Shown here piece by piece: positions 21,343-29,328 of a stretch of 34,653 bases of DNA. A program made the position numbers and the translations under genes. Source of the DNA: Clostridia bacterium (GTDB lineage: Bacteria > Bacillota > Clostridia > Oscillospirales > Acutalibacteraceae); assembly GCA_900768075.1 (NCBI GenBank), contig CAAGBN010000072.1:1-34653 (forward strand), read 5' to 3'. Each line of letters starts with the position of its first letter. Positions within the stretch are counted from its first letter, which is position 1. The notes beneath the pieces are model-generated. The model saw only the letters and a program-made list of their open reading frames with translations, had not been told where the DNA came from and ran no database searches.

Positions 21343-22377
21343 ATGGCAAGAAATCACGAAGTCACAAATCCGAGAGACCTGCTCAATGCTGACGGTACTC
21401 TTGCAGAGCCCGGCTGGTCAAAATCACTCATTCAGAAATATGACCGTAAGGCTATCAAGGCACCTAAATGGAGAATAAAGGAATGGGACTACTATCTCAT
21501 TTTAGCAGACAAGCACGCTGTGGCTTTCACCCTTTCAGATGACGGCTATATCGGTATGCAGTCAGCTTCACTTCTTGTATTCGATGAAAAGAATCCCTGG
21601 GAGCAGACAAGCTCAATTCTCAACTTCTTCCCTATGGGCAAGTATAAGCTTCCTGCTACCTCAGACGAGGGTGATATCAGATATCACGACAAAAAGCTTG
21701 ACCTTGACTTTATCAAAGGCAAGAACACAAGACACATCTTCGGCGAATACCGTGATTTCAAAGACGGCAAGACCCTTAAGGTTGATATTACTCTTGAGCA
21801 GCCTCCTATGGACACAATGGTTATTGCCACTCCCTGGAAAGAAAACAAAAAGGCTTTCTACTACAATCAGAAAATCAACTGTATGAGAGCTTCTGGCTAC
21901 GCTGAATTTGACGGTGTAAGATATGAATTCAATCCCGAGACAGACTTCGGTACTCTTGACTGGGGTCGCGGTGTATGGACATACGACAACACCTGGTATT
22001 GGGGCAGCGGTAACGCTGTAATCGAGGGCAAGCCCTTCGGCTTCAACATCGGCTACGGCTTCGGTGATACATCAGCGGCAAGTGAAAACATCCTCTTCTA
22101 TGACGGCAAAGCTCACAAGCTCGACGATGTAACCTTCAACCTCCCCGAAAACGGCTCATATACTGATCCCTGGACATTCACATCAAGCGACGGCAGATTT
22201 GAAATGGACTTTATCCCCGTTATTGACAGAGCTGCTAAAATCAGTCTCAAGCTCATCGAAACCGATCAGCATCAGGTATTCGGCAGAATGTCAGGTAAGG
22301 CTATTCTTGACGACGGCAAGGTCCTCGAGCTCAAGGATGTAATGTGCTTTGCTGAAAAAGTAAGAATGAAATATTAA
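21343..22377 (+). CDS. DUF2804 family protein
   Basis: This 344-residue soluble protein matches the DUF2804 family as I recall it: an opening NPRDLLNADGTLAEPGWSKS, a lipocalin/AttH-like double beta-barrel layout, and the family signature FGTLDWGRGVWTYDNTWYWG near 206. It continues with GKPFGFNIGYGFGDTSAASE and ends KDVMCFAEKVRMKY. The biochemical role is unproven; related folds bind lipids or carotenoids. There is no signal peptide. AAAGGAGAAATCTATTATG is a strong start. A reductase gene follows 38 bp later on the same strand, probably in one transcript. Confidence 0.85.
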   Translation: MARNHEVTNPRDLLNADGTLAEPGWSKSLIQKYDRKAIKAPKWRIKEWDYYLILADKHAVAFTLSDDGYIGMQSASLLVFDEKNPWEQTSSILNFFPMGKYKLPATSDEGDIRYHDKKLDLDFIKGKNTRHIFGEYRDFKDGKTLKVDITLEQPPMDTMVIATPWKENKKAFYYNQKINCMRASGYAEFDGVRYEFNPETDFGTLDWGRGVWTYDNTWYWGSGNAVIEGKPFGFNIGYGFGDTSAASENILFYDGKAHKLDDVTFNLPENGSYTDPWTFTSSDGRFEMDFIPVIDRAAKISLKLIETDQHQVFGRMSGKAILDDGKVLELKDVMCFAEKVRMKY

Positions 22378-22415
22378 AAAACAAATACAACAATAAAATT
22401 ACAGGCGGTGTTAAC

Positions 22416-23420
22416 ATGAAGATTATAGTTGCAGGTGCAGGTGCCATCGGCGGTACCGTTGCAGTATTACTTAAAGAGGCGGGTTATGATGTGAGCATTA
22501 TGTGTCACTCAGACGCGTCCAAAGGAAAAATTGAAAAGGAAGGCTTCTTCCTCGACGGCGCAAAAGGAGAATATTATACTCACTTTGATTGCTACTGCAG
22601 TGCCGAAGACCTTGGCGACAAGAAGTTTGATATTGTTATTATTGCCACTAAATATGCTCATATGGCTGAGTGTGCAAAGACTATGCTCCCCTATGTTGCT
22701 GAAAACGGTCTCGTTGTCGGTATGCAGAACGGACTTCTCACTGAAGAGCTTGGCGAAATCGTCGGCAGAGACAAGGTTGTCGGCTGTATGATCGGCTTCG
22801 GAGCCACAAGAAACAAGGTCAACCACGTGACAATGACAAGCCTCGGTGAATTCTACGTCGGTATGCTCGACGGCAGAAAGCCCAATAATCTCGATGTTTT
22901 CGCTGAGATGCTCAAATCCGTGCTTCCCACAAAAATTTCAATGGAAATTCAGCGTCAGCAGTATTCTAAGCTCATCATCAATTCCTGCATCAATGCTGTT
23001 GCCGGTATCACAGGCAAGGTGCTCGGTGAAATTTTAAAGGATGACCGTGCAAGAGACCTCTTCCTCAACATTGCAAGAGAGGGTATGGCTGTGGCTAAGG
23101 CTATGGGTATTGATGTGCCCAAGTATGGCGTAATGCTCGAATATAAGCTTCTCGCTCTCGGTAACAACAAGGTTTATAACGGCATCTGCAAGGCTGTTGT
23201 AAGTATGGTAGGCAAGCTTTACAGTGATGTTAAACCCTCAACTCTTCAATCACTTGAAAAGGGTGAAAAGACAGAGATTGACATTCTCAACGGCTATTTT
23301 GTTGCAAACGGCAACAAGTATGGTGTGGCTACACCTGTAAACACAAAGCTTGTGCAGATGATTCACGAGATTGAAGAGGGCAAGAGAGAAATGACCTCGG
23401 ATAATTTGGCTGAATTTTAA
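22416..23420 (+). CDS. Ketopantoate reductase (ApbA/PanE) family protein
   Basis: This 334-residue NAD(P)H-dependent dehydrogenase has the Rossmann start KIIVAGAGAIGGTVAVLL. It then has QNGLLTEELGEIVG near 107, the catalytic-Lys helix YSKLIINSCINAVAGITGKV near 187, and the C-terminal signature LEKGEKTEIDILNGYFV. These are the hallmarks of the 2-dehydropantoate 2-reductase family. Orthologous PanE would make pantoate for coenzyme A, but the family includes many reductases of other 2-keto acids, and no pantothenate gene is nearby. I therefore give no symbol. AGGCGGTGTTAAC precedes the ATG. It is followed by a terminator. Confidence 0.85.
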   Translation: MKIIVAGAGAIGGTVAVLLKEAGYDVSIMCHSDASKGKIEKEGFFLDGAKGEYYTHFDCYCSAEDLGDKKFDIVIIATKYAHMAECAKTMLPYVAENGLVVGMQNGLLTEELGEIVGRDKVVGCMIGFGATRNKVNHVTMTSLGEFYVGMLDGRKPNNLDVFAEMLKSVLPTKISMEIQRQQYSKLIINSCINAVAGITGKVLGEILKDDRARDLFLNIAREGMAVAKAMGIDVPKYGVMLEYKLLALGNNKVYNGICKAVVSMVGKLYSDVKPSTLQSLEKGEKTEIDILNGYFVANGNKYGVATPVNTKLVQMIHEIEEGKREMTSDNLAEF

Positions 23421-23444
23421 GAAAAGAAAATCAGCGCGTTTTGT

Positions 23445-23472
23445 GTTGCTTTTGGGCGCCAGCAAAAGCAAC
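23445..23472. repeat. 10-bp inverted repeat with GGCGCC loop
   Basis: GTTGCTTTTG and CAAAAGCAAC pair perfectly around GGCGCCAG. It is part of a repeat-rich gap (23421-23666) between convergent genes. It may be the first part of a dispersed intergenic element, as the REP-like sequence at 23588-23637 follows in the same gap. Confidence 0.55.
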
Positions 23473-23509
23473 GCCCGCCCGGCGAGGGCAAATAAAAAGA
23501 TAATAAAGA

Positions 23510-23540
23510 AAAGACGGCTTGTGAAAGTCGTCTTTTTTGT
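23510..23540 (+). terminator. Terminator after the reductase gene
   Basis: AAAGACGGCTT and AAGTCGTCTTT form an 11-bp stem (one G-U) with a 4-nt loop, followed by TTTTTG. It is 89 bases after the reductase stop. Confidence 0.8.
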
Positions 23541-23587
23541 ATGTATGTTGTCCTTGCCGGACAGGCGTTCTTTTTTGTTGTCGCCTG

Positions 23588-23637
23588 ACCCCTCAGTCAA
23601 ATACTTCGTATTTGCCAGCTCCCCTTTCAGGGGCGCC
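23588..23637 (-). repeat. REP-like dispersed palindrome, copy A
   Basis: Read on the minus strand it starts GGCGCCCCTGAAAGGGGAGC and ends GACTGAGGGGT. The CCCCTGAAAGGGG core is a small palindrome and the far end pairs loosely with it. A shorter copy lies at 25961-26000 in the opposite orientation. Elements of this type are widespread between genes in gut Clostridia, in my recollection. Confidence 0.65.
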
Positions 23638-23666
23638 AAGACAAATCAAAAACGCGATAATTTTAT

Positions 23667-24695
23667 TTAATGTGAATACTTTAAAACTCTAAGCTTTTTA
23701 TTCTCCGCAAGTCTTATAAGCACAAGTGCAAAAGTCTGAGTCAGTATCAATGTTATAGCAAAATGAAGAACATTCTGCCAATCAGCTAAACCGAAAATCT
23801 TAAAGCACTTGCCTACTACCATAAATACAGCCATATGTGCACAATAAGAAACAGTGCTGATTTTTCTCAGGGTCATAGCGTGCTTGCAGGTTATATCAAG
23901 AGTTAAAAACACCTTGCAAAGATAGTAAGCCGCAAAGGGTAATGCGATATAACAGTCAGTGTCCTCTATAGCCACACCGCTTTCTTTCAGCATAAGGAAT
24001 TCTGCAACAAGGGCAGCAAAAGCCAAAGCGAAAGTTATAGTATATTGCTTTGTCTTGCCCTCATATTTTTTCTCTGCAAGATACTTGCCTATAACTATAT
24101 AAAGAATACTTACTGAGAAGTTCCGGCAAGGAAGCAGGAAAATCTGAGAAAGACTCTCCCCTATTGCCTTAAGGCTGTCTGATGACGCTAAAATGAACTC
24201 ATAGTTAGATGATAGCAGTGAGGGTATGTAGCAAATCACACCGATAACCACAAGAGCCCATTGAGGAAGCTTCTGTGACAAAAACAGCACAAGAGCAAAG
24301 CCGATTATAAGTGCCATTATGTACCATGAGCTTTGGAAAGTCGAGCCAAACATAAAGTCACGGATAAGATGAAGCACACCGCTGACAAGCCCCATTGTGT
24401 GATAGCCTCTGACATACAAAGTCAAGGGTGAAAGCACAACAAACCAGAAGAGATAAAGCTTCATATTATGCTTGATGCTCTTTTTGAGATATGTGACTTT
24501 TTGCGACATTGAATCATAGGTATTCACCTTGCTGAAAAAGAAGTAGCCTGATATCATAAAGAAAGCAGGCACCGCAAGGCGCACCAGAGGCGTGATGTAT
24601 CCCTCTAAAAATGAGGTGTGTGTAGCTACAATCAGCATTGACATAGCATATTTGAGCACATCAGCCGCATCGAGATTTTTTCTCTGTGTTATCAT
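23667..24695 (-). CDS. Membrane acyltransferase (acyltransferase-3 family)
   Basis: This 342-residue, strongly hydrophobic protein has about ten membrane segments. It starts RKNLDAADVLKYAMSMLIVATHTSF, with the family's early His (ATHTSF), followed by RLAVPAFFMISGYFFFSK, the typical acyltransferase-3/OafA-type opening. Such enzymes O-acetylate or O-succinylate surface polysaccharides, using acyl groups moved across the membrane. It is the last gene of the licD-cap operon, 5 bases after capG, so the target is probably the FucNAc-containing polymer. AAAAGGCTGATATTT precedes the ATG. The transferred group is not predictable. Confidence 0.85.
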   Translation of the reverse strand: MITQRKNLDAADVLKYAMSMLIVATHTSFLEGYITPLVRLAVPAFFMISGYFFFSKVNTYDSMSQKVTYLKKSIKHNMKLYLFWFVVLSPLTLYVRGYHTMGLVSGVLHLIRDFMFGSTFQSSWYIMALIIGFALVLFLSQKLPQWALVVIGVICYIPSLLSSNYEFILASSDSLKAIGESLSQIFLLPCRNFSVSILYIVIGKYLAEKKYEGKTKQYTITFALAFAALVAEFLMLKESGVAIEDTDCYIALPFAAYYLCKVFLTLDITCKHAMTLRKISTVSYCAHMAVFMVVGKCFKIFGLADWQNVLHFAITLILTQTFALVLIRLAENKKLRVLKYSH

Positions 24696-24700
24696 AAATA

Positions 24701-25885
24701 TCAGCCTTTTCTCCAGACAAACTTGTCAACTATACCTGTATAGCTTTCGATGATTTTAACCACCTTGGTGGATACATTTTCATCGGTGTAGTCTTTAACG
24801 GGAATGCCGATATCACCGCAATCGTTCATTGTTACGGCAGTATCCACACTGCGAAGAAGATTGTTTTCGTCAATGCCTGCAAGAATAAAGCAAGCCTTGT
24901 CGAGAGCTTCGGGTCTTTCAGTTGAAGTTCTGATGCAGACTGCAGGAAAGCTCTTACCGATTGATGTAAAGAAGCTTGATTCCTCGGGAAGTGTACCGCT
25001 GTCGGAAACAACACAGTAAGCGTTCATCTGCAGACAGTTGTAATCGTGGAAGCCGAGGGGCTCGTGCTGAATAACTCTGCTGTCAAGCTCGAAACCGCTG
25101 TCCTGAAGTCTCTTTTTGCTTCTGGGATGACATGAGTAAAGTATAGGCATATCGTACTTTTCAGCCATTTTATTGATAGCAGTGAAAAGAGATATGAAGT
25201 TTTTATCGTTGTCAATATTCTCCTCTCTGTGAGCAGAAAGAAGAATGTAGCCTTTAGGTTTAAGAGAAAGCTTATTGAGAATATCTGACTTTTCGATTGA
25301 GGGAAGATTTTCTCTTAAAACCTCTGCCATAGGTGAGCCTGTGACATAGGTTCTCTCCTTGGGCAGACCGCACTCGTGAAGATATCTTCTTGCGTGCTCG
25401 GAGTAAGCCATATTGACATCGGAGATAATGTCAACTATTCTGCGGTTAGTTTCCTCGGGAAGACATTCATCCTTACAGCGGTTGCCTGCCTCCATATGGA
25501 ATATGGGAATATGAAGTCTCTTTGCAGCAATAGCACTAAGGCATGAGTTTGTATCGCCTAAGATAAGCAGTGCATCGGGCTTGATTTCATTCATCAGCTT
25601 ATATGAGCAGTTGATGATATTGCCAACAGTTGCACCGAGGTCATCGCCAACAGCATTCATATAAACCTCAGGCTCATCGAGACAAAGGTCACGGAAGAAT
25701 ATGCCGTTGAGATTATAGTCATAATTCTGACCTGTATGAGCAAGGATGCAGTCGAAATATTTACGGCACTTTTTGATTACAGCTGAAAGTCTGATGATTT
25801 CGGGGCGTGTGCCGACGATAATCAGAAGCTTGAGTCTGCCGTTATTCTTGAATTTAATATCGGAATAATCGAGTTTAAGTTCCAT
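24701..25885 (-). CDS. capG: CapG/WecB-type UDP-HexNAc 2-epimerase, UDP-FucNAc pathway
   Basis: This 394-residue non-hydrolysing 2-epimerase has LLIIVGTRPEIIRLSAVIKK at the N-terminus, HTGQNYDYNLNGIFF and LGDTNSCLSAIAAKR. It also has HMEAGNRCKDECLPEETNRR with the usual catalytic acidic residues, LLSAHREENID, and SDSGTLPEESSF near 285. Because capE and capF are directly upstream, it most likely performs the last step, converting the L-talosamine-type intermediate to UDP-N-acetyl-L-fucosamine. The wider WecB family epimerises UDP-GlcNAc to UDP-ManNAc, which is the alternative. GAAAGGA lies before the start ATG. It is separated from capF by 130 bases that contain a REP-like repeat, unlike the tight joints elsewhere in the operon. 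Confidence 0.9.
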   Translation of the reverse strand: MELKLDYSDIKFKNNGRLKLLIIVGTRPEIIRLSAVIKKCRKYFDCILAHTGQNYDYNLNGIFFRDLCLDEPEVYMNAVGDDLGATVGNIINCSYKLMNEIKPDALLILGDTNSCLSAIAAKRLHIPIFHMEAGNRCKDECLPEETNRRIVDIISDVNMAYSEHARRYLHECGLPKERTYVTGSPMAEVLRENLPSIEKSDILNKLSLKPKGYILLSAHREENIDNDKNFISLFTAINKMAEKYDMPILYSCHPRSKKRLQDSGFELDSRVIQHEPLGFHDYNCLQMNAYCVVSDSGTLPEESSFFTSIGKSFPAVCIRTSTERPEALDKACFILAGIDENNLLRSVDTAVTMNDCGDIGIPVKDYTDENVSTKVVKIIESYTGIVDKFVWRKG

Positions 25886-25960
25886 ATATCATTTTTCCTT
25901 TCGGATTAGTATCCGCTCGCCGCGTTAAAATAGCACCGATGGTGCCACTATAAACCAGTC

Positions 25961-26000
25961 GCCCCTGAAAGGGGAGATGTCACGAAATGACAGAGGGGTT
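25961..26000 (+). repeat. REP-like dispersed palindrome, copy B, inside the cap operon
   Basis: GCCCCTGAAAGGGGAG at one end and TGACAGAGGGGTTTG at the other match copy A (23588-23637) read from its other strand. The central AAATACGAAGTATTT is shortened to ACGAAA. It sits between capF and capG and just after the capF stop. Confidence 0.65.
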
Positions 26001-26015
26001 TGATTTTTTCACTAA

Positions 26016-27188
26016 TTATACTTCTTCAAAATATGTATCGGGTTTGTCGGGGTCAAAGACTTCGTTTGCCCACATAAGAGTAACAAGATTTTCACTTTCA
26101 GAAAGGTTTGTTATGCTGTGAGTGTAACCGGGAAGCATATACACAGCCTGAAGCTTGTCACCGCTGACAATGTATTCAAGCACTTCATCGCAGCCGATTT
26201 TCCTCATTTTTATAAGCGCCTTACCTGACACAACAAGGAAGATTTCCCACTTGCTGTGGTGCCAGTGATTGCCCTTTGTTTCAAGTGGAAATGACACATT
26301 GACACTGAACTGACCCTTGTCGATGCTTTTCATAATCTCTGTAAAGGAGCCACGGGAGTCACTTTTGGTATCATAGCCGTGAAAAACCTTTTCCTTGGGA
26401 AGATATGAAAGGTAGGTTGAGTAGAGCTTATATGCAAATGAGCCATTCTCAATAGAGGGCATCATAAGAGCTTCGGGGAAAGATTTGAATTTATCAAGCA
26501 AATCTGCAATTTCACCGAGAGTTACCTTGTGAGTTACGGGTACTGCACAGAATCTTGAATACTTTGTGACTCTGTGTTCTTTTCCCATAAGACAATATAG
26601 CATTTCTTCCACAAGGTCGTCGATGTATAAGAGCTCAAGAAGAGTGCTTCTGTCATTGACAGTTATAGGCAAGTCATTTGCAGTATTGTGGCAAAAGGTA
26701 GCCACTGCACTGTTATAGTTGGGTCTTGCCCACTTGCCGAAGATGTTAGGAAAGCGGTAAATCATAACCCTTGCCCTTGTATCCTCGCTGTATCTTATGA
26801 GGGCATCCTCCCCTGCCTTTTTGCTAAGGCCGTAGGGACTGTCTGCAAATCTGCCCTCAAGCTTTGCCTGAATAGAGCTTGAAAGCACAACAGGACAGCT
26901 GTTGCCTTTTTCCTTAAGGATATCTAAAACTTCATTCAAAAAGTCGCAGTTGCCTGCCATAAACTCACTTTCATCCTTGGGTCTGTTGACTCCTGCAAAA
27001 TTGAAAATGAAATCGGCTTCGCTCAGATATTTCGGCAGAGTACTCTCATCAGAGTCGATATCATATGACATTATCTCGTCAATTATCAGCTCGGGAAAGC
27101 GTCTGTCTTTGCCGTTTTTTATGTTTTCCAGGGCACAGACCAGGTTTTTACCAACAAAGCCCTTTGCGCCTAAAACAAGAATTTTCAT
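26016..27188 (-). CDS. capF: CapF-type bifunctional reductase/cupin enzyme, UDP-FucNAc pathway
   Basis: This 390-residue protein has an N-terminal extended short-chain dehydrogenase domain: MKILVLGAKGFVGKNLVCAL, FNFAGVNRPKDESEF, and DSPYGLSKKAGEDAL with the YxxxK pair. The C-terminal cupin has SDSRGSFTEIMKS, GNHWHHSKWEIFLVVSGKA and LPGYTHSITNLSESENLVTLMWANE, where histidines bind zinc. That two-domain layout is specific for CapF of Staphylococcus aureus type 5/8 capsule synthesis. It reduces the 4-keto sugar made by CapE to UDP-N-acetyl-6-deoxy-L-talosamine. Its ATG follows the capE stop codon without a gap, with GGGAGAA inside the capE end. Confidence 0.95.
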   Translation of the reverse strand: MKILVLGAKGFVGKNLVCALENIKNGKDRRFPELIIDEIMSYDIDSDESTLPKYLSEADFIFNFAGVNRPKDESEFMAGNCDFLNEVLDILKEKGNSCPVVLSSSIQAKLEGRFADSPYGLSKKAGEDALIRYSEDTRARVMIYRFPNIFGKWARPNYNSAVATFCHNTANDLPITVNDRSTLLELLYIDDLVEEMLYCLMGKEHRVTKYSRFCAVPVTHKVTLGEIADLLDKFKSFPEALMMPSIENGSFAYKLYSTYLSYLPKEKVFHGYDTKSDSRGSFTEIMKSIDKGQFSVNVSFPLETKGNHWHHSKWEIFLVVSGKALIKMRKIGCDEVLEYIVSGDKLQAVYMLPGYTHSITNLSESENLVTLMWANEVFDPDKPDTYFEEV

Positions 27189-28235
27189 TTATTTATTCTC
27201 CCAATTTGCAAGTTCCTGACGGATGTATTCAAGTGACAGAAGTTTTTCCTTCACCTGCTCAACATCAAGGATTTCAGTATTGTTGGAGTTGAATTCTGTA
27301 AGAACATTTCTCTCTGTGTCACCGTCGGAGAAATATTTATCGTAGTTAAGGTCACGCTTATCTGAGGGTACACGGTAGAAGTTGCCCATATCCTCAGCCT
27401 TGGTGCATTCCTCGTTGGTGAGAAGAGTCTCATACATCTTTTCGCCGTGACGGATGCCGATAACCTTGATTTCATCCTTACTGCCAAAAAGCTCCTTCAC
27501 AGCCTGTGCAAGAGTTTCGATAGTGCAGGCAGGAGCCTTCTGAACGAGAATGTCGCCTGATACACCGTTTTCAAAGGCAAAGAGTACAAGGTCAACAGCC
27601 TCCTCAAGAGCCATAATGAAGCGTGTCATTTTTGGCTCGGTTACTGTGATAGGCTTACCGTTTTTAATCTGATCAATCCAAAGAGGAATTACACTGCCTC
27701 TTGAACACATAACATTGCCGTATCTTGTGCAGCAGATTTTGGTCTTGTCCGGTGATACAGTACGTGATTTTGCAACGATGACCTTTTCCATCATAGCCTT
27801 GGATGTACCCATAGCATTAACAGGGTAAGCTGCCTTATCAGTTGAAAGACCGATGATAACCTTAACACCTGCCTCTATTGCAGCAGTGAGTACATTATCA
27901 GTACCGATTACATTTGTACGGACAGCCTCCATAGGGAAGAATTCGCATGAGGGTACCTGCTTGAGTGCAGCAGCGTGGAATATATAATCTACACCATGCA
28001 TAGCGTTACGTACTGATGCGATATCTCTTACATCGCCGATATAAAACTTAAGCTTGTTTGCATATTCGGGATATGCTGCCTGATATTCGTGGCGCATATC
28101 GTCCTGCTTTTTCTCATCTCGTGAAAAAATACGGATTTCACCGATATCTGTTGTGAGAAATCTCTTAAGCACAGCGTTACCGAATGAGCCTGTACCGCCT
28201 GTGATAAGTAAGGTTTTATCTTTAAATGTATTCAT
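27189..28235 (-). CDS. capE: CapE-type UDP-GlcNAc 4,6-dehydratase / 5-epimerase
   Basis: This 348-residue protein starts MNTFKDKTLLITGGTGSFGN, with the TGxxGxxG nucleotide-binding loop. It has IRIFSRDEKKQDDMRHE, HAAALKQVPSCEFFPMEAV and the inverting-dehydratase active-site region STDKAAYPVNAMGTSKAMME (where the usual Tyr is replaced by Met). RYGNVMCSRGSVIPLW and KMTRFIMALEEAVDLV also match CapE/FlaA1-type enzymes. It makes the 4-keto-6-deoxy-L-arabino-hexose from UDP-GlcNAc. The ATG at 28235 has GAGGTG seven bases upstream and aligns with known family starts; another ATG at 28250 overlaps the licD stop. It is the first of the three pathway genes. Confidence 0.94.
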   Translation of the reverse strand: MNTFKDKTLLITGGTGSFGNAVLKRFLTTDIGEIRIFSRDEKKQDDMRHEYQAAYPEYANKLKFYIGDVRDIASVRNAMHGVDYIFHAAALKQVPSCEFFPMEAVRTNVIGTDNVLTAAIEAGVKVIIGLSTDKAAYPVNAMGTSKAMMEKVIVAKSRTVSPDKTKICCTRYGNVMCSRGSVIPLWIDQIKNGKPITVTEPKMTRFIMALEEAVDLVLFAFENGVSGDILVQKAPACTIETLAQAVKELFGSKDEIKVIGIRHGEKMYETLLTNEECTKAEDMGNFYRVPSDKRDLNYDKYFSDGDTERNVLTEFNSNNTEILDVEQVKEKLLSLEYIRQELANWENK

Positions 28236-28246
28236 ATTATCGCACC

Positions 28247-29068
28247 TCATTTTATATATTCAGTGTAGGATTTATTCATATCAAAAATGTCAACGTAGTG
28301 GTGGCCTACCCTCTCATTTTCGGGAGGAAGACTCATATAGTCACCATAAACATATGTCAGCCACTCATCATATTTATCGGAAACATTGACGGTAATTCCC
28401 TCAAATTCCATCTGAATGCTGTCTTGCACCCATTCACGGGGAATTATTTCTTTACTCAGCCAGGCGCCCGAGTTATTGACAACTCTGTCGCCCTTGGGTA
28501 CTGATTTATAAAGCTTTTCTCTTTTATTTATCGCGCCCTTGATTGAGGGGAAAAGTATCATTGTGATTACAGTCACAAGCTTTGAAATCAGACTCATATG
28601 GGGCAAATAGAAAGCCTTGTTGATTCTCCAGGTGAGAAGCTTTTTCTTAAGCTCATAGATTTTGGCTTTCTTACCGTTTGGGTAATTATCAAGAGGAAAG
28701 ATATCTATATATGCACCGTGATTGATATTCAGATTTCTTGCGCTTGTTTCAACGAAGGTTGTTCTGCTGTCACGGATTTTCGCAAAATTGTTGGGATATT
28801 CAGGGTCTGTGTCCTTTGTCTGCAGGAAGTAATATTCGGGGAGCTCTTTTTCAGCAACAGAGAGGAATCTTTCATATTCATCTCTCGGCAAGCTGACGTC
28901 AACATCGTCATCCCAGGGAATGAAGCCTGAGTGTCTGACAGTACCAAGAAGAGTGCCGCCCTGAACAAAATATTTAATGCCGTGCTTGTTGCAGATATCA
29001 ACAAAGCATTCGAGCATATCTCTTTCTCTGAGTTTAAGCTCTTTAAGCTGATCGGCTGTCAGAGTCAT
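28247..29068 (-). CDS. LicD-family phosphotransferase
   Basis: This 273-residue protein has the LicD signature: DICNKHGIKYFVQGGTLLGT, then VRHSGFIPWDDDVDVSLPRD, with the acidic triad of this nucleotidyltransferase-like fold, and later INHGAYIDIFPLDNYP. LicD proteins transfer phosphocholine, or other phospho-alcohols, from a CDP-activated donor onto cell-surface glycans. No choline kinase or cytidylyltransferase gene is present here, so the donor is unknown. The ATG at 29068 has GGGGAGGGG four bases before it. An ATG at 29098 would be near the predicted transcription start. It is the first gene of the operon and its stop overlaps a possible capE ATG. Confidence 0.88.
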   Translation of the reverse strand: MTLTADQLKELKLRERDMLECFVDICNKHGIKYFVQGGTLLGTVRHSGFIPWDDDVDVSLPRDEYERFLSVAEKELPEYYFLQTKDTDPEYPNNFAKIRDSRTTFVETSARNLNINHGAYIDIFPLDNYPNGKKAKIYELKKKLLTWRINKAFYLPHMSLISKLVTVITMILFPSIKGAINKREKLYKSVPKGDRVVNNSGAWLSKEIIPREWVQDSIQMEFEGITVNVSDKYDEWLTYVYGDYMSLPPENERVGHHYVDIFDMNKSYTEYIK

Positions 29069-29101
29069 ACTACCCCTCCCCTGAATATAAGTTTTCATAT
29101 T

Positions 29102-29130
29102 ATTATATCACAGGATATTTATTTTAACAA
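29102..29130 (-). promoter_or_regulatory. Promoter of the licD-capEFG-acyltransferase operon
   Basis: On the minus strand TTGTTA (29130-29125), 17 nt, and a perfect TATAAT (29107-29102) form a strong vegetative-type promoter, giving a leader of about 25-30 bases before the licD start. Confidence 0.75.
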
Positions 29131-29170
29131 GATTTTTCCTGTATATTTTTAGTTTGATATAAAGGTGGGA

Positions 29171-29267
29171 GGCGGCTCAGGTAAAATCCGCCTTCAGGGC
29201 GGATTTTGGAGCGGACGACTTGTCGTCCGCTCAGCCGAAGCACAACGTGCTTCGGCCCTGAGCCGCC
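29171..29267. repeat. 97-bp perfect cloverleaf inverted-repeat element
   Basis: Outer stem GGCGGCTCAGG / CCTGAGCCGCC (11 bp, 29171-29181 with 29257-29267) encloses three perfect hairpins. These are AAAATCCGCC-TTCAG-GGCGGATTTT (29183-29207), GAGCGGACGAC-TT-GTCGTCCGCTC (29209-29232) and GCCGAAGCAC-AAC-GTGCTTCGGC (29234-29256). Only single bases (29182, 29208, 29233) are unpaired at the junction. The GC content is far higher than the surroundings. There is no coding frame and no recognised RNA family. It lies between the symporter terminator and the licD promoter. Confidence 0.9.
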
Positions 29268-29296
29268 GCGCTTCCCTCCGGCACAGACTAAAACCA

Positions 29297-29322
29297 AAGG
29301 GACACGCCCACGCGTGTCCCTT
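29297..29322 (-). terminator. Terminator of the GPH symporter gene
   Basis: AAGGGACACGC and GCGTGTCCCTT form a perfect 11-bp stem with a 4-nt loop. On the minus strand it is followed by TGGTTTTAG. It lies 6 bases beyond the symporter stop. Confidence 0.8.
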
Positions 29323-29328
29323 AAAGCA

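Noticed and set aside
22416..23420. Assignment as pantothenate-pathway panE
   Set aside because: Family features fit, but no panB, panC or panD is nearby and the family is broad, so no symbol is given.
29171..29267. tRNA or known cloverleaf RNA
   Set aside because: The arms are all 10-11 bp perfect stems with 2-5-base loops; there is no T-loop, anticodon loop or CCA end.
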